NCBI RefSeq assembly: GCF_014803405.1
Contig: NZ_JACYFG010000061.1
Span: forward strand, 62,001-126,000
From: Pelagicoccus enzymogenes
GTDB lineage: Bacteria; Verrucomicrobiota; Verrucomicrobiia; Opitutales; Opitutaceae
DNA length: 64,000 nt
Direction of reading: 5' to 3'
The position numbers and the translations under genes are program-made. The notes under the pieces were generated by a model that searched no databases, had not been told where the DNA came from, and worked only from the letters and a program-made list of their open reading frames with translations. Positions 26,470-35,991 of the stretch are shown piece by piece; position 1 is the first letter of the stretch, and each line of letters begins with the position of its first letter.

Positions 26470-29421
26470 CTAGAATTGTCGACCGTAGGAGATCTTCGCG
26501 CTCAAGGGGCTCGAATAGATCAGTCCGTAGAGGTCACGGTCATTGAGAAGGTTGCTGACGTTGAGCTGGACGTGCTGCGGCTTGTCGTCGCCGGTACGCC
26601 AGTCGTAGCGGATCATCGCGTCCACATTATGGCGGGGACTCGTGTAGAGCACCAACGGACGACCGTCCGTGTCGAAAATGTTCTGCCCGGATCCACGCGT
26701 CACGCCAGAGATGTACTCGCGCTTCGACTCGTAGTAGCCGCCAAGGCCAACCGTCGTTCCCTTGAACTTGCCGTCGCTGAACTTGTAGCTGCCCCAGAAA
26801 TCGAAGCGATACTTGGGAGTGTCGTCCCCCGCCAACTGGCCCGCGCCCGTGCGCGTCTCCGTGGCAGGACCGATGACTCCCAACTCACCGGGATCGCCAT
26901 AGATATCTTCCCGATCGTAATTGAAGGTCCCCCATGAAGCGTTGTCATAGTTCCAAACTGCCCAACGGTCTTCACGATAGGGATACGCCATCCATTGGCC
27001 GAAGTTCTTGCGCTCGACTTCCGTTATCGCCGCATTGGCGAGGAGCTGGAAATTTTCGGTCAAGCTGAACAGCACCTGAGCGTCGTAGCCCTTCGACTCG
27101 TCCGTCTGCAGGATCGTGGCGTTGCCAGAGCCGTTGCCATGGAAGGCCATCGTATCCATGGTCGCATTGTTCACCAACGAATCCCCCGTTTCGCCTTGGT
27201 AGAGGAATCCCGCCCAATTGCCGGGGTCCGCCGCGTTCGCCGCAAATCCGGCGTCGAGGTAGGCAGCCCCCTCCGGCTTGCTGGCATTAACGTACCACGT
27301 TTCGGAGCCGTTGCCCTCGCTCGATTGGAAGATAGCCCCGGACTCGACGCCCGCGAGCCAAGCCTCATAAGGCGCCCCCGAATCGAGCTTGCCCGATCCG
27401 CCATTCGATCCGCCAGGCGCCTGCGACGGCGTCCAGTTGGATACATTGTAGACGATGTCCTTCGTCGGATCGAAACGCGGGTTGCCGAGCGTCACCGGCG
27501 AGAACCAAGGAGCCCCCACGAAACCGGTCTTCTCGATCTTGTACTTGCTGATCGTACCGGAAAGCTTCCCGTCCAGCAGGTCGAACTTGATACCGATCTC
27601 CTCGCTCTTCGCGAAACTCGCGCCCGCAGGCTTTCCGGTGTCCGGAAGCAATTGCCCAGAAAAGTTCGGCTGCAAGCCCTCGGACTCCAACGCGAAAAGA
27701 GAGATATTCTCGGTCAACTTGAAGCTAACTCCATACTGGTTCGTATTGTCGTTTTGCGTTTCGCCTACCGTCGAACTGCTGGAATAGTCTTCGCTCGGAG
27801 CGTTACGGCCCCTGTTCGAATTGGACGTATCATTCTTGTCCTTACGAGCCCCTGCCATGACCTTCAAGCGATCGTTCAGGAAGCTGCCGAGATAGCTAAT
27901 ATACTGTCCCTCGTTGATCGCCTCAGACTCGCTCATATCGTTGTGAAACATGCCAGCGGTCGGCGATCCATCGCCCTGCTCCGAAAAAAGCAACGGACTC
28001 AGGTCGTTAGGAGCGCGGTAGTTGAATTCGTTCGGATTCGTCGCCCAGGTCGAAGTAGACTTGTCATGCTTCAAATAGGAGAACCCCATCAAAATCTGGT
28101 TGTCGATGCGCAACCACTCGGAGCGGTCGTCGAAGAGCGGCTTCTGGATCGCGAGCTCGACACGGTACTGGTTTCGCGTGTTATCCGTTTCGCTACGGTT
28201 CCACAAGTATTGAGCGATCGAGTTCGGCACCTCGCCGGTTTGCACATTGCTGCTCCCGCTCGCGCGGCCGGGTTCGATCGGAGAGAGGTTAATCGTCTCT
28301 TGCAAGGCCACCGGCCCTAGATTCGTGAACAGCTGAGCCGCGATATCGCGCTGCTGCGTATCGTGGGTCGAGTAGTTGTATCCAGCGAGGAAGTTAACTC
28401 CATCGAAAAGCTCGTGGGTTACCTTTGCCATAACGTTGCTCGACTGACTATCGAAATACGTATCCGGACCTGTAATACGCACTTCCCGAGGGTCAGCGCC
28501 AATAGGCGTGTAAAATCCGCTGTGCTCGTTCTGGTCGTTATTGATCCCTACATTCGCTACGGAACGCAAGCGACGCGCCCCTAGGCCGCCGAGATTCTGC
28601 TCACCGTATTCTAGATCTACATACACTTCAGTCTTGTCGCTCGGATTCCAAACAAAAGAAGGCGCTATGAAATAATGGTCTTCCTCGAAATACTGAGTAT
28701 GGTCTCCCGAAGACTGCAAAGCTCCAGATAAGCGGAAGGCCACCTTCCCATCGTCGGAAAGAGCCCCAGTCGTGTCGAAGGTCCCCCGCATCAAATCGTT
28801 CGTACCGTAGGTAACATCGAAAGAGCTCGAAGCCACCGTAGACGGACGGCGTACCATATAATTAACTACGCCGCCGAAGTTGCCCGTTCCATACAAAAGC
28901 GCTGCCGGGCCGCGCACCACCTCCACACGTTCGATGTTTACAGAGTCGGTCGCGTTCTGGCGAAGAAAGCCGTCGCGTAGCGAATTGTTGGTTACAAAAC
29001 CACGAAGCTTCAACTGAACGCCATTCGGATTCGCGGTCGCGCCCTCCGCATTGTTCACTCCGCCTGGTCCCTGGTACGCGCTAGCTCCCCGGCTCGCCAA
29101 GTCGTTTTGCGACTGGAGAATAACACCGGAGCTATACTTGAGAGCTTCGCGCAAATCGGTCGCGCCCGTATCTTCGATGAATTGCCGCGTCACCACTTCC
29201 AAAGGCATCGGCGTGTCCTTGATCGCCATGTTGATGCGCGTGCCGGAAATGGAGTTCGTAGCGCGGTAGCCGCTATCGTTGTCCGCATCCACCTGAAACG
29301 GTGAAAGCTCAAAAATTTCCTCCTCGTCATCCTGGGCAGGAAGCTGCCCTACAACAAAGGAACTGGAAAAAAGCGCCGCAAAGGAGAGCGCTCGCAAGGG
29401 TTTGTTCGTTCGATTTTTCAT
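26470..29421 (-). CDS. TonB-dependent outer-membrane receptor
   Basis: This 983-residue outer-membrane transporter starts at 29421 (MKNRTNK) with a signal peptide ending near PAQ. EEEIFELSPFQV is a likely TonB-box region of the form common in Opitutales receptors. The plug domain follows (about 60-180; GTRINMAIKDTPMPLEV, RVEVVRGPAALLYGTGNFGG), then a 22-strand barrel ending in the terminal Phe of SYGRQF. The plug resembles siderophore-type receptors, yet the neighbours are glycan hydrolases, so the ligand may be an oligosaccharide or an iron chelate. It is divergent from the GH43 gene across 321 bp that contain a repeated TGTGCA motif. Confidence 0.95.
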   Translation of the reverse strand: MKNRTNKPLRALSFAALFSSSFVVGQLPAQDDEEEIFELSPFQVDADNDSGYRATNSISGTRINMAIKDTPMPLEVVTRQFIEDTGATDLREALKYSSGVILQSQNDLASRGASAYQGPGGVNNAEGATANPNGVQLKLRGFVTNNSLRDGFLRQNATDSVNIERVEVVRGPAALLYGTGNFGGVVNYMVRRPSTVASSSFDVTYGTNDLMRGTFDTTGALSDDGKVAFRLSGALQSSGDHTQYFEEDHYFIAPSFVWNPSDKTEVYVDLEYGEQNLGGLGARRLRSVANVGINNDQNEHSGFYTPIGADPREVRITGPDTYFDSQSSNVMAKVTHELFDGVNFLAGYNYSTHDTQQRDIAAQLFTNLGPVALQETINLSPIEPGRASGSSNVQTGEVPNSIAQYLWNRSETDNTRNQYRVELAIQKPLFDDRSEWLRIDNQILMGFSYLKHDKSTSTWATNPNEFNYRAPNDLSPLLFSEQGDGSPTAGMFHNDMSESEAINEGQYISYLGSFLNDRLKVMAGARKDKNDTSNSNRGRNAPSEDYSSSSTVGETQNDNTNQYGVSFKLTENISLFALESEGLQPNFSGQLLPDTGKPAGASFAKSEEIGIKFDLLDGKLSGTISKYKIEKTGFVGAPWFSPVTLGNPRFDPTKDIVYNVSNWTPSQAPGGSNGGSGKLDSGAPYEAWLAGVESGAIFQSSEGNGSETWYVNASKPEGAAYLDAGFAANAADPGNWAGFLYQGETGDSLVNNATMDTMAFHGNGSGNATILQTDESKGYDAQVLFSLTENFQLLANAAITEVERKNFGQWMAYPYREDRWAVWNYDNASWGTFNYDREDIYGDPGELGVIGPATETRTGAGQLAGDDTPKYRFDFWGSYKFSDGKFKGTTVGLGGYYESKREYISGVTRGSGQNIFDTDGRPLVLYTSPRHNVDAMIRYDWRTGDDKPQHVQLNVSNLLNDRDLYGLIYSSPLSAKISYGRQF

Positions 29422-29742
29422 GGGTTGTTCAAGCCGTCGCGGAACCGCCAAACCCTCTCGGCGAGGAAATTCGGGGACATCGATCCGCTAACATAGCCAA
29501 TCAGTTTTTCTGGGGTGAACAGCGATAGCAGGTAGCCCAGCGCTGCGAAGTTGAAGCAAACCTCAGGAAGACAAAACGCTTTAACAAGCTTTTTTGTGCA
29601 CTTTTGTGCATTATTGTTGCACATATTTGTGCACACTCCAATACCACCTCTATACATTGCAATCGGCTCGACGGCATTCAGCGAGTCATCTTCTAGTGCA
29701 ACTCTGTGCATTAAAAGGTTCGAGCCCCCAACGTCATCGTTC
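29422..29742. other. divergent promoter region, receptor / GH43
   Basis: This A+T-rich 321-bp region lies between divergent genes. It contains the TGTGCA cluster at 29595-29635 and a further GTGCA pair at about 29695-29710. Open frames crossing it from both sides carry low-complexity N-terminal extensions and are not coding. Confidence 0.55.
29595..29635. promoter_or_regulatory. phased TGTGCA motif cluster (candidate operator)
   Basis: TGTGCA occurs at 29595 and 29605, inverted as TGCACA at 29618, and again at 29628 within TGTGCACA. Successive copies are 10-13 bp apart, close to one helical turn. A related pair (GTGCAACTCTGTGCA) lies about 60 bp further right. The pattern suggests cooperative binding of a regulator; the LacI protein encoded at 31411 is the nearest candidate. 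Confidence 0.45.
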
Positions 29743-31329
29743 ATGAACCCTACCCTCCAAAACCCAATCCTCCCCGGCTTCAACCCCGATCCCTCCCTGA
29801 TCGCGGTCGGGAACGACTTCTACATCGCGACATCCACCTTCGAGTGGTTCCCCGGCGTCCAGATCCACCACTCCACCGACCTAGCCAACTGGCAGCTCGT
29901 AAGCCGCCCCCTCGAGCGGACCTCCCAGCTGGACATGACCGGAAACCCGGACTCGGGCGGCGTCTGGGCACCCTGCCTCAGCCACTGCGACGACACCTTC
30001 TTCCTCGTCTATACCGACGTGAAGGAGATGCGATCGAGCTACAAGGCCAGCCGCAGCTACCTCGTCACCAGCAAACGAATCGACGACGACTGGTCCGACC
30101 CCGTCCACCTTCCCGTAAGCGGATTCGACCAATCCCTTTTCCACGCTCCGGACGGCCGCAAATTCCTCACCTGGCTAGTCTGGGACGACCGGCCCGGGGC
30201 CGACCCTTTCGGCGGCATCATGCTCCAAGAGTACGACCACCCCAACAAGCGCCTGCTCGGCACACCCCGCAAAATATTCTCCGGCACCGAAATCGGCCGC
30301 ACGGAGGGACCCCACTTGTACTGGAAAGACGGATACTTCTACCTCATGACCGCCGAAGGAGGAACCGGCTGGGAACACGCCGTATCGCTCGCCCGCTCCC
30401 ACGACCTCTATGGCCCCTACGAAACCTGCCCCCACAACCCGATCGTCACCTCCCACCGCAAACACGAGGCCACACTCAAACGCGCTGGACACGGCTCCAT
30501 CGCCCAAGCCCCGAACGGACGCTGGTACCTCGCCCACCTATGCAGCCGCCCCATTCCCCACCGCGGCTGCAGCACCATGGGCCGGGAAACCGCTCTCCAA
30601 GAAGTCGAGTGGACCGCGGACGGCTGGCTCCAGCTCACTTCGGGGAACAACGCCCCCGCATCCATCGTAACCCTGCCCCAGCCCGCGACGCAGACCCGCG
30701 ACCGCTCGCAGCACTACTCCTTCGATACCCTCGCCCTGCCCAGCGACTTCCAAACCCTCCGCCTCCCGCTCGACGAAAAGCGCCTCTCCCTCACGGAGCG
30801 ACCTGGCTTCCTCCGCCTCCGCGGCGAGCTCCCCTTCTGCACCCGAGGCCCGCAATCCCTCGTGGCCCGCCGCCAGCAGGCAGCTCGCTACACCGCCACC
30901 ACCTGCGTCGACTTTTCCCCCTCCAGCTTCCAAGAGCGCGCGGGGCTCGTTTGCTACTACAGCAGCGAAAACTACTACTACGCCGCCATCTCGCAGGACG
31001 AAGCGCTCGGCCGCGTCCTCCTCATCCTCTTCGCCCATAAAAGCCTCACCTACCAATTCGCCTGCGACCCCGTCCCCATCCCCACCGCAGGCTCCGTCTA
31101 CCTGCGAGCCGAGGTCGACTACGAGCACCTCGACTTCAGCTACTCGCTAGACGGAGAAAACTGGACCGCCTTCGGCCCCACCCTCGACTACTCGATCCTG
31201 TCCGACGAAAGCGCCGGGGCCCACGAAAACTTCACCGGATCCTTCGTCGGACTCTGCTGCCAAGACCTCACCGGCAACTTCGCGGCGGCCGACTTCCCCT
31301 TCCTCGACTACCAAGAACACCACGCTTAA
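29743..31329 (+). CDS. GH43 beta-xylosidase / alpha-L-arabinofuranosidase
   Basis: This 528-residue family 43 enzyme starts at 29743 (MNPTLQNPILPGFNPDPSL), the canonical start for XynB-like proteins, with no signal peptide, so it acts in the cytoplasm on imported xylo-oligosaccharides. The general base is Asp16 in NPDPSL. The acid is Glu188 in TEGPHLY. GGVWAPCLSH provides the region of the pKa-modulating residue. The C-terminal third (about 320-528) is the beta-sandwich domain usual for two-domain GH43 xylosidases. The frame extends upstream to 29551, but that part crosses the operator-like region. A LacI regulator follows after 81 bp. Confidence 0.92.
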   Translation: MNPTLQNPILPGFNPDPSLIAVGNDFYIATSTFEWFPGVQIHHSTDLANWQLVSRPLERTSQLDMTGNPDSGGVWAPCLSHCDDTFFLVYTDVKEMRSSYKASRSYLVTSKRIDDDWSDPVHLPVSGFDQSLFHAPDGRKFLTWLVWDDRPGADPFGGIMLQEYDHPNKRLLGTPRKIFSGTEIGRTEGPHLYWKDGYFYLMTAEGGTGWEHAVSLARSHDLYGPYETCPHNPIVTSHRKHEATLKRAGHGSIAQAPNGRWYLAHLCSRPIPHRGCSTMGRETALQEVEWTADGWLQLTSGNNAPASIVTLPQPATQTRDRSQHYSFDTLALPSDFQTLRLPLDEKRLSLTERPGFLRLRGELPFCTRGPQSLVARRQQAARYTATTCVDFSPSSFQERAGLVCYYSSENYYYAAISQDEALGRVLLILFAHKSLTYQFACDPVPIPTAGSVYLRAEVDYEHLDFSYSLDGENWTAFGPTLDYSILSDESAGAHENFTGSFVGLCCQDLTGNFAAADFPFLDYQEHHA

Positions 31330-31410
31330 CGCGTCGGCAGGAAACCCGCCAGCCACCCTCGCAGAAAATCGCCCTTCACTTTTAGCCGCACCCTTTTCAC
31401 GCTTCCCCCC

Positions 31411-32457
31411 ATGCCTAAGGTCAACCAGCAGCTCATTGCGGACAAACTCAACATCTGCCGCACCACCGTATCGCGCTGCTTCTCCAACCACCCGAAGATC
31501 AACCCCGAGACTCGGGCCAAGGTCCTGGAGCTGGCCGCCCAGATGGGCTACCGCTACACCGCGCAACGCGCCCCGCGCGACGCCGCCAAAAACCAGACCA
31601 AGGAAATCGGCGTACTCATCGGCGTGCGCCCCGACATGGCGGAGCTCCCCGTCACTTCCCAATACATGCTCAAAGGCATCAGCGAACGCGCCGCCGCCCA
31701 AGACCTCTCCCTCGACGTCCGATACATCGATCCCGCCGAGCTCGACGAAATGCTGCAAACCAGCCGCACCCCAAAAGGCCTGCGCGCCGGCAACGGCAAC
31801 TGGAAAGGCGCCATCACCATCTTCCCCTTCACCACCGACACCATCGTCAACCTCTCCCGTCGCATCTCCGCCGTATCCATCGCGGAAGACTACAGCCAAG
31901 GTGGCATCGACTGCATCGACGTCGACCATCACGCCGGGATCTACGAAATGGTCTCCCACCTCGCCGCCCTCGGCCACCAGCGCATCGGCTTCCTCTCCTG
32001 GCGCTACTCCGTCGAATCCCCCTGGATGTTCCGACGCTTCGGCGCCTACGTCGAAAGCCTCTTCCGCCACGGCCTCGAGTTCGACCCCGACCTCTGCCTC
32101 AACGTCCGCAAAGGCGAAAACTTCGATCCCGACCACCTCGCCAAGAGCGTCGGCAAGAAAGTCCGAGAGGGGGTCACCGCCTGGGTCTGCGCCGCCGACC
32201 ACCAAGCCTACCAACTCATCGCCGACCTGAAGAAGCAGGCCATACGCGTACCGGAAGATTGCTCCATCACCGGATTCGACGGCATCGAGCCCCCGCCCGG
32301 ACTCCCCCGCCTCACGTCCATCAAGGTCCCCTTCGAAGAAATGGGCGTATCCAGCGTCATAAGACTGCTCGAACGCATGAAGAATCCTGCCGGACACCGC
32401 CGCCACAACCTAGTGGAGGGCCGCGTCGTCATCGGCCAAACCACCGTGCCGGCATAG
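31411..32457 (+). CDS. LacI-family transcriptional regulator
   Basis: This 348-residue regulator has a LacI helix-turn-helix (residues 4-55; LIADKLNICRTTVSRCFSN) and hinge, then a sugar-binding periplasmic-protein-like domain ending SSVIRLLERMKNP. The recognition helix (TVSRCF) lacks the common 'TVSRVL' form. It is directly downstream of the GH43 gene and probably controls that gene and the divergent receptor in response to a xylan-derived sugar. Confidence 0.93.
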   Translation: MPKVNQQLIADKLNICRTTVSRCFSNHPKINPETRAKVLELAAQMGYRYTAQRAPRDAAKNQTKEIGVLIGVRPDMAELPVTSQYMLKGISERAAAQDLSLDVRYIDPAELDEMLQTSRTPKGLRAGNGNWKGAITIFPFTTDTIVNLSRRISAVSIAEDYSQGGIDCIDVDHHAGIYEMVSHLAALGHQRIGFLSWRYSVESPWMFRRFGAYVESLFRHGLEFDPDLCLNVRKGENFDPDHLAKSVGKKVREGVTAWVCAADHQAYQLIADLKKQAIRVPEDCSITGFDGIEPPPGLPRLTSIKVPFEEMGVSSVIRLLERMKNPAGHRRHNLVEGRVVIGQTTVPA

Positions 32458-33400
32458 CGAAATCGCAATGGAGCGAGGGGAGCAAGGCTTTGGTATTCAC
32501 AAGCGCCAGTCACCTTCGAAAGCTTGCAATGCGAGAGGGTCACGGCTTCGCAACTACATCGCCGTTCGATACGAGACAATCTTATCGCTGATCATCCAAA
32601 CGAAAAACAACCCACAGAGAGTCTCTTAAGAATCGCCGCCAGCGTTGAATCGGAAGCTTTGGAAAATGACCGAGGGAAAGTTCTTCTAGTTCGGAGTGTC
32701 GGGTTCGTTATACGGCACCAAGCAGAAGCCGGTGCGGAATACGGAGTGGCGGCCATTCTGACTAACGTTACTGGCGCCGAGGAAGTTCCCACCGTAGAAC
32801 TTCAGGGCGGGATCCGGTGTTCAGATTTCCAATACGCGACCAGTAGCCGGCTTGAACACCCAAACGGCCCACGACGGGTCGCCGTCTCGATTGTACCGTT
32901 CCCAATTATGGACACAGCTTCCTCCATACCTTTCGGCTACTTCCCAAATGGTTACATCCCGATCGGTTACAAACCGATCCACGCAACATCACCCGAAAAG
33001 CGATCTACTGGATTCTAGCGATGCATTCTTGCCCAGTTCAACTCCTCGGAAAATGCCACCGACTCGACCAGAGTCCGCTAAACCAGGGTTTCAAACGAAA
33101 AGTGGAGGCCATCAAAGCACCAAACAGGATCCTCCAATCCAACTGCGCGTACTCCTACGTGCGCGTCTCCAAGGAATCGGCTTAGACCTCTAGCTTCACC
33201 TTCTAGCGAACCCAACAGGGAACATCCCTCCATTCAAGAGCAGCCCTTTCGAATCACTGCCGCTGGTATCCCGATGCGCCAGCGGCTTTTTTGCGCAAAA
33301 TGAGCGAGTCCAATTCGGTTGGCGCATTGGGATTCCAAAGGTCCTGCACGCTCCAGTCGACGCCTCCCGAATAAGTTCTCAATTAACGAGGAACCACACC
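32458..33400. other. gene-free stretch between two LacI regulator genes
   Basis: This is 943 bp with no convincing intact gene. The plus-strand frame at 32524-33018 (164 codons) has an unnatural composition and no recognisable start. On the minus strand, 32686-32990 holds broken frames that look protein-like and are listed separately. A weak palindromic segment (CCGCTGGT...GCGCCAGCGG) lies near 33260-33285. Confidence 0.5.
32686..32990 (-). pseudogene. possible degraded SUMF1/FGE-like gene fragment
   Basis: A minus-strand frame reads VTIWEVAERYGGSC and later ATGRVLEI up to a TGA, then continues after the stop with LKFYGGNF and HSVFRTGFCLVPYNE to a final stop at 32686. The order 'WE....RYGG ... 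GRVL ... RTGF.LV' recalls the C-terminal half of formylglycine-generating-enzyme-like (SUMF1) proteins with an in-frame stop. The likeness is by eye and weak. Confidence 0.25.
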
Positions 33401-34435
33401 TCAGTCTTTCGGGAGGCGGATCGTGGGCCCCTCCACCACGGCCAAGTCGATTTGGATAGCTTGCGGCGTCTCGGGGATGCCAAACTCACGTCGATGCAGC
33501 ATGCCGACCACGGCTTCCACAGCGGCCGCTCCAAGAGGCTGCGGCAACAAGTCCAGCCCAGCGCACGGTCGCGAGCTTTCCGTCACGTTTATCCTGAAAA
33601 AACCAACTTTCTCCGGCACAGGAAGGCCTGCCTGGTCAAGCCAGTCCATCATCGCCTGCGCATGCCCGATCACCACGTCAGGCTTGTACTTCTTAACCCA
33701 CGCGATGAACTCCGAACGATCTGACTCCTTTTGGATCAAGGGAGGCACGTTCGACTTCTTGCCATTCAATCGATAAGCCGACGCGTAACCGGAACTCCAC
33801 TTGTAGTCGACTCGCTCGTCCTTGCGCGTCTCCAGACACAAGCCAACACGTTTGTAACCGCGATCAAAGAGAATCTGAACCGCGCGACGCATCGAAAGAT
33901 AGTGCTCGGGCTGCACCGCATGAAGGCTGGGCCTCACCAAACGCCGGTCCATCGCCACCGCCGCAAACTTGTTGAACTCGAATTTCGAAAAGTCCTGCAA
34001 GCGATCGAAGGGCAGGAAAACGACCCCTAGAATTCCGCGGGCATAAAGCACCGAGCACAAGCGCGACACCGACAAAGCCGGCTCCTTCTTTCCCACCCAA
34101 AATAGCTCCAAACGAAATCCGAGCTCCGCCGCGCGGGCCTCGGCTCCTTTCATGACCTCCTTGTGGAACAGCATCAACTCGCAATTTCCATGGTCGTCAG
34201 CCAAGTCCACCAGGGCTAAAGTCCCGCTGAAATCCCGATACCTCCCGCGACGCAAAGAAGAAAAGGCCTCGCCGAGCAAAGGATTGCGCTTGTATCCAGC
34301 TTCCTCAGCCGCCGCGCGAATCCGCTCCGCCGTCTCCGGCTTCACCTTGGGGCTGAAGCGCAATGCTTCGGAAACGGTTGCTACAGAAACGCCAAGACTC
34401 TCGGCTAGACTACGAATAGTGGGTTTTGGGGGCAT
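33401..34435 (-). CDS. LacI-family transcriptional regulator
   Basis: This 344-residue LacI protein starts at 34435 (MPPKPTIRSLAESLGVS). The helix-turn-helix covers residues 6-55 (SLAESLGVSVATVSEALRF), followed by a ligand domain with KRVGLCLETRKDERVDY. In the recognition helix SEALR replaces SRVLN. It is divergent from the secreted-toroid/phosphatase/acetyltransferase operon, whose first ATG lies only 62 bp away, so it very probably regulates that operon and itself. A palindromic TAACCGTTA box lies just upstream of its ATG. Confidence 0.92.
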   Translation of the reverse strand: MPPKPTIRSLAESLGVSVATVSEALRFSPKVKPETAERIRAAAEEAGYKRNPLLGEAFSSLRRGRYRDFSGTLALVDLADDHGNCELMLFHKEVMKGAEARAAELGFRLELFWVGKKEPALSVSRLCSVLYARGILGVVFLPFDRLQDFSKFEFNKFAAVAMDRRLVRPSLHAVQPEHYLSMRRAVQILFDRGYKRVGLCLETRKDERVDYKWSSGYASAYRLNGKKSNVPPLIQKESDRSEFIAWVKKYKPDVVIGHAQAMMDWLDQAGLPVPEKVGFFRINVTESSRPCAGLDLLPQPLGAAAVEAVVGMLHRREFGIPETPQAIQIDLAVVEGPTIRLPKD

Positions 34436-34436
34436 C

Positions 34437-34455
34437 GTTTTAACCGTTAGAATTG
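34437..34455. promoter_or_regulatory. candidate LacI-type operator
   Basis: TTTTAACCGTTAGAATT contains the near-palindrome TAACCGTTA at 34441-34449, between the divergent LacI and toroid genes. The same nonamer recurs upstream of the symporter (41300-41308). The position fits an operator for the adjacent LacI protein. Confidence 0.4.
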
Positions 34456-34497
34456 ATAGCATTTGCCAAGGCAAGCCCTCCTTGAAAACTTTCAAAA

Positions 34498-35991
34498 ATG
34501 CGAACACCCCTTGCCCTAAACATCGCCCTTTTCAGCCTGTTGGCCGCGACCTCCACGCTCGTCTCCGCTTCGACCGAGATGAAAGAGACCACCGGCGCCG
34601 TGCTCAAACGCCTCGACGCCTACTGGGACGCCCGCGCCGGATTCCTCTGGAGCCCCTCCAGCCCAGTCGACGCCCATACCCACCACAACGTTCGCAGCAC
34701 CGGCTGGTACGCCGTCGCCTTGCTCGAGCGCGATGGCCCGGGCGATCGCGAACGCGCCGCCCAAGCCCTCCGGTCCATTCTCACCCAGCAAATCGACGCA
34801 CCCGGCGAGCCCTGGCACGCCACCTTCTACCGCTCCCCGGAGGAGCCGCACATACCCCTCTTTCCCGAACTCTGGCGCGACTACGATATTAACTGGCGCC
34901 AGTTCGTCGGCGTAGCCTTCGCCCTCTGTATTATAGAATTCGAAGACAAGCTCCCCGCCGACCTCACCCCCAAGTTGCTGGCCTCCATCGAGCTGGCTCT
35001 CGAAGGCGAAATCGCATCCGGCCGCCTCCGCCCAGACTATACCAACATCGCCCTCATGCAGGCCTTCCTCCTCGACTTCGTCGGACACCGCCTCGACCGC
35101 CCCGATTGGCGGGAGAAAGCTACGGAGTGGGCCGTCGCGGTCGCCGAGGCCTACGACGAACACAGCGCCTTCGAGGAGTTCAATAGCCCGACCTACTACG
35201 GCGTCGACTTCATGGGCCTCACCCTCTGGAGAAAATACGCCCGCGACTCCCAGATCCGCGAAATCGGAGCTCGCCTCGAGGCTGAACTCTGGCGCGATAC
35301 CGCCGAATTCTATCACGCCGGCATGCGCAACCTCTGCGGCCCCTACGACCGCTCCTACGGGATGGACATGACCCACTACGCCTCCCTGCTCGGCCTCTGG
35401 CTTCGCCTCGACCTCCCGGCCGAGATCGCTCCCTTCCCTCCCGTCGACGACCCAAACATGGGCCACGCTCACGATTTCAACTACGCCCCGCTCTTCGCCA
35501 TCATCGGCACCGAAATCCCTGAAGACGTGGTCGACGCTCTCAGCTCCTTCTCCGGTCCGCGCTTCGTCGAGCGCGAGCTGCCACGCGGCCGCACCGCTAC
35601 CGCTTGGCTAGACCACGACGTCATGCTCGGCGGCACCGAGACCGGCTTCGGCCGCGGAGCGGGCGGCAAACACAACCAGCTCCATCCCGCCACCATTCAT
35701 TGGATACAGTCCGACGGATCCATTGGCTGGATACTGCTCACCTCCGCCCCGCGCCTCGACGCCCGCGCCTCGAAACGGCGCCTCGAGATCAAAGCCATCG
35801 GCGACCTCACCTTCACCATCCACAGCTCCGACGGAGCAAGCTTCGAAGAAAACGCTTGGCAGCTCCCTGGCCTGCAGCTCGAAGTCGAGCACGACGCCCT
35901 TGAGTGGGAGACGAGCCAAAGCGAAGACGGCAAGACCAGCGTCACCTTCTTCGACGCCACCCATATCGTCATCACCGCTGCCCAGCCATGA
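34498..35991 (+). CDS. secreted alpha/alpha-toroid-like protein, unknown function
   Basis: This is a 497-residue exported protein (signal LNIALFSLLAATSTLVSA). The first 330 residues are mostly helical with recurring aromatic/Arg motifs (WYAVALLERD, WREKATEWAVAVAEAYDE, EEFNSPTYYGVDFMGL), as in alpha/alpha-toroid glycan hydrolases and lyases. The last 150 are beta-rich (GSIGWILLTSAPRLDA). This two-part layout recalls heparinase II/III-like or hyaluronate-lyase-like proteins, but I cannot name a family. Its stop overlaps the start of the phosphatase gene (ATGA), so the two are translationally coupled. Confidence 0.8.
   Translation: MRTPLALNIALFSLLAATSTLVSASTEMKETTGAVLKRLDAYWDARAGFLWSPSSPVDAHTHHNVRSTGWYAVALLERDGPGDRERAAQALRSILTQQIDAPGEPWHATFYRSPEEPHIPLFPELWRDYDINWRQFVGVAFALCIIEFEDKLPADLTPKLLASIELALEGEIASGRLRPDYTNIALMQAFLLDFVGHRLDRPDWREKATEWAVAVAEAYDEHSAFEEFNSPTYYGVDFMGLTLWRKYARDSQIREIGARLEAELWRDTAEFYHAGMRNLCGPYDRSYGMDMTHYASLLGLWLRLDLPAEIAPFPPVDDPNMGHAHDFNYAPLFAIIGTEIPEDVVDALSSFSGPRFVERELPRGRTATAWLDHDVMLGGTETGFGRGAGGKHNQLHPATIHWIQSDGSIGWILLTSAPRLDARASKRRLEIKAIGDLTFTIHSSDGASFEENAWQLPGLQLEVEHDALEWETSQSEDGKTSVTFFDATHIVITAAQP

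Noticed and set aside
26995-28320. 441-codon plus-strand frame opposite the TonB-dependent receptor
   Set aside because: It is antisense to a full-length receptor with signal peptide, plug and terminal Phe.
29844-31040. 398-codon Arg/Pro-rich frame within the GH43 gene
   Set aside because: It is an out-of-frame shadow of GH43.
31147-32406. 419-codon minus-strand frame opposite the LacI gene
   Set aside because: It is Gly/Asp/Val-rich antisense with no motif, whereas the plus frame has a clear helix-turn-helix.
32524-33018. 164-codon plus-strand frame between the LacI genes
   Set aside because: It has no start signal, no recognisable domain and atypical composition; the opposite strand looks more like eroded coding DNA.
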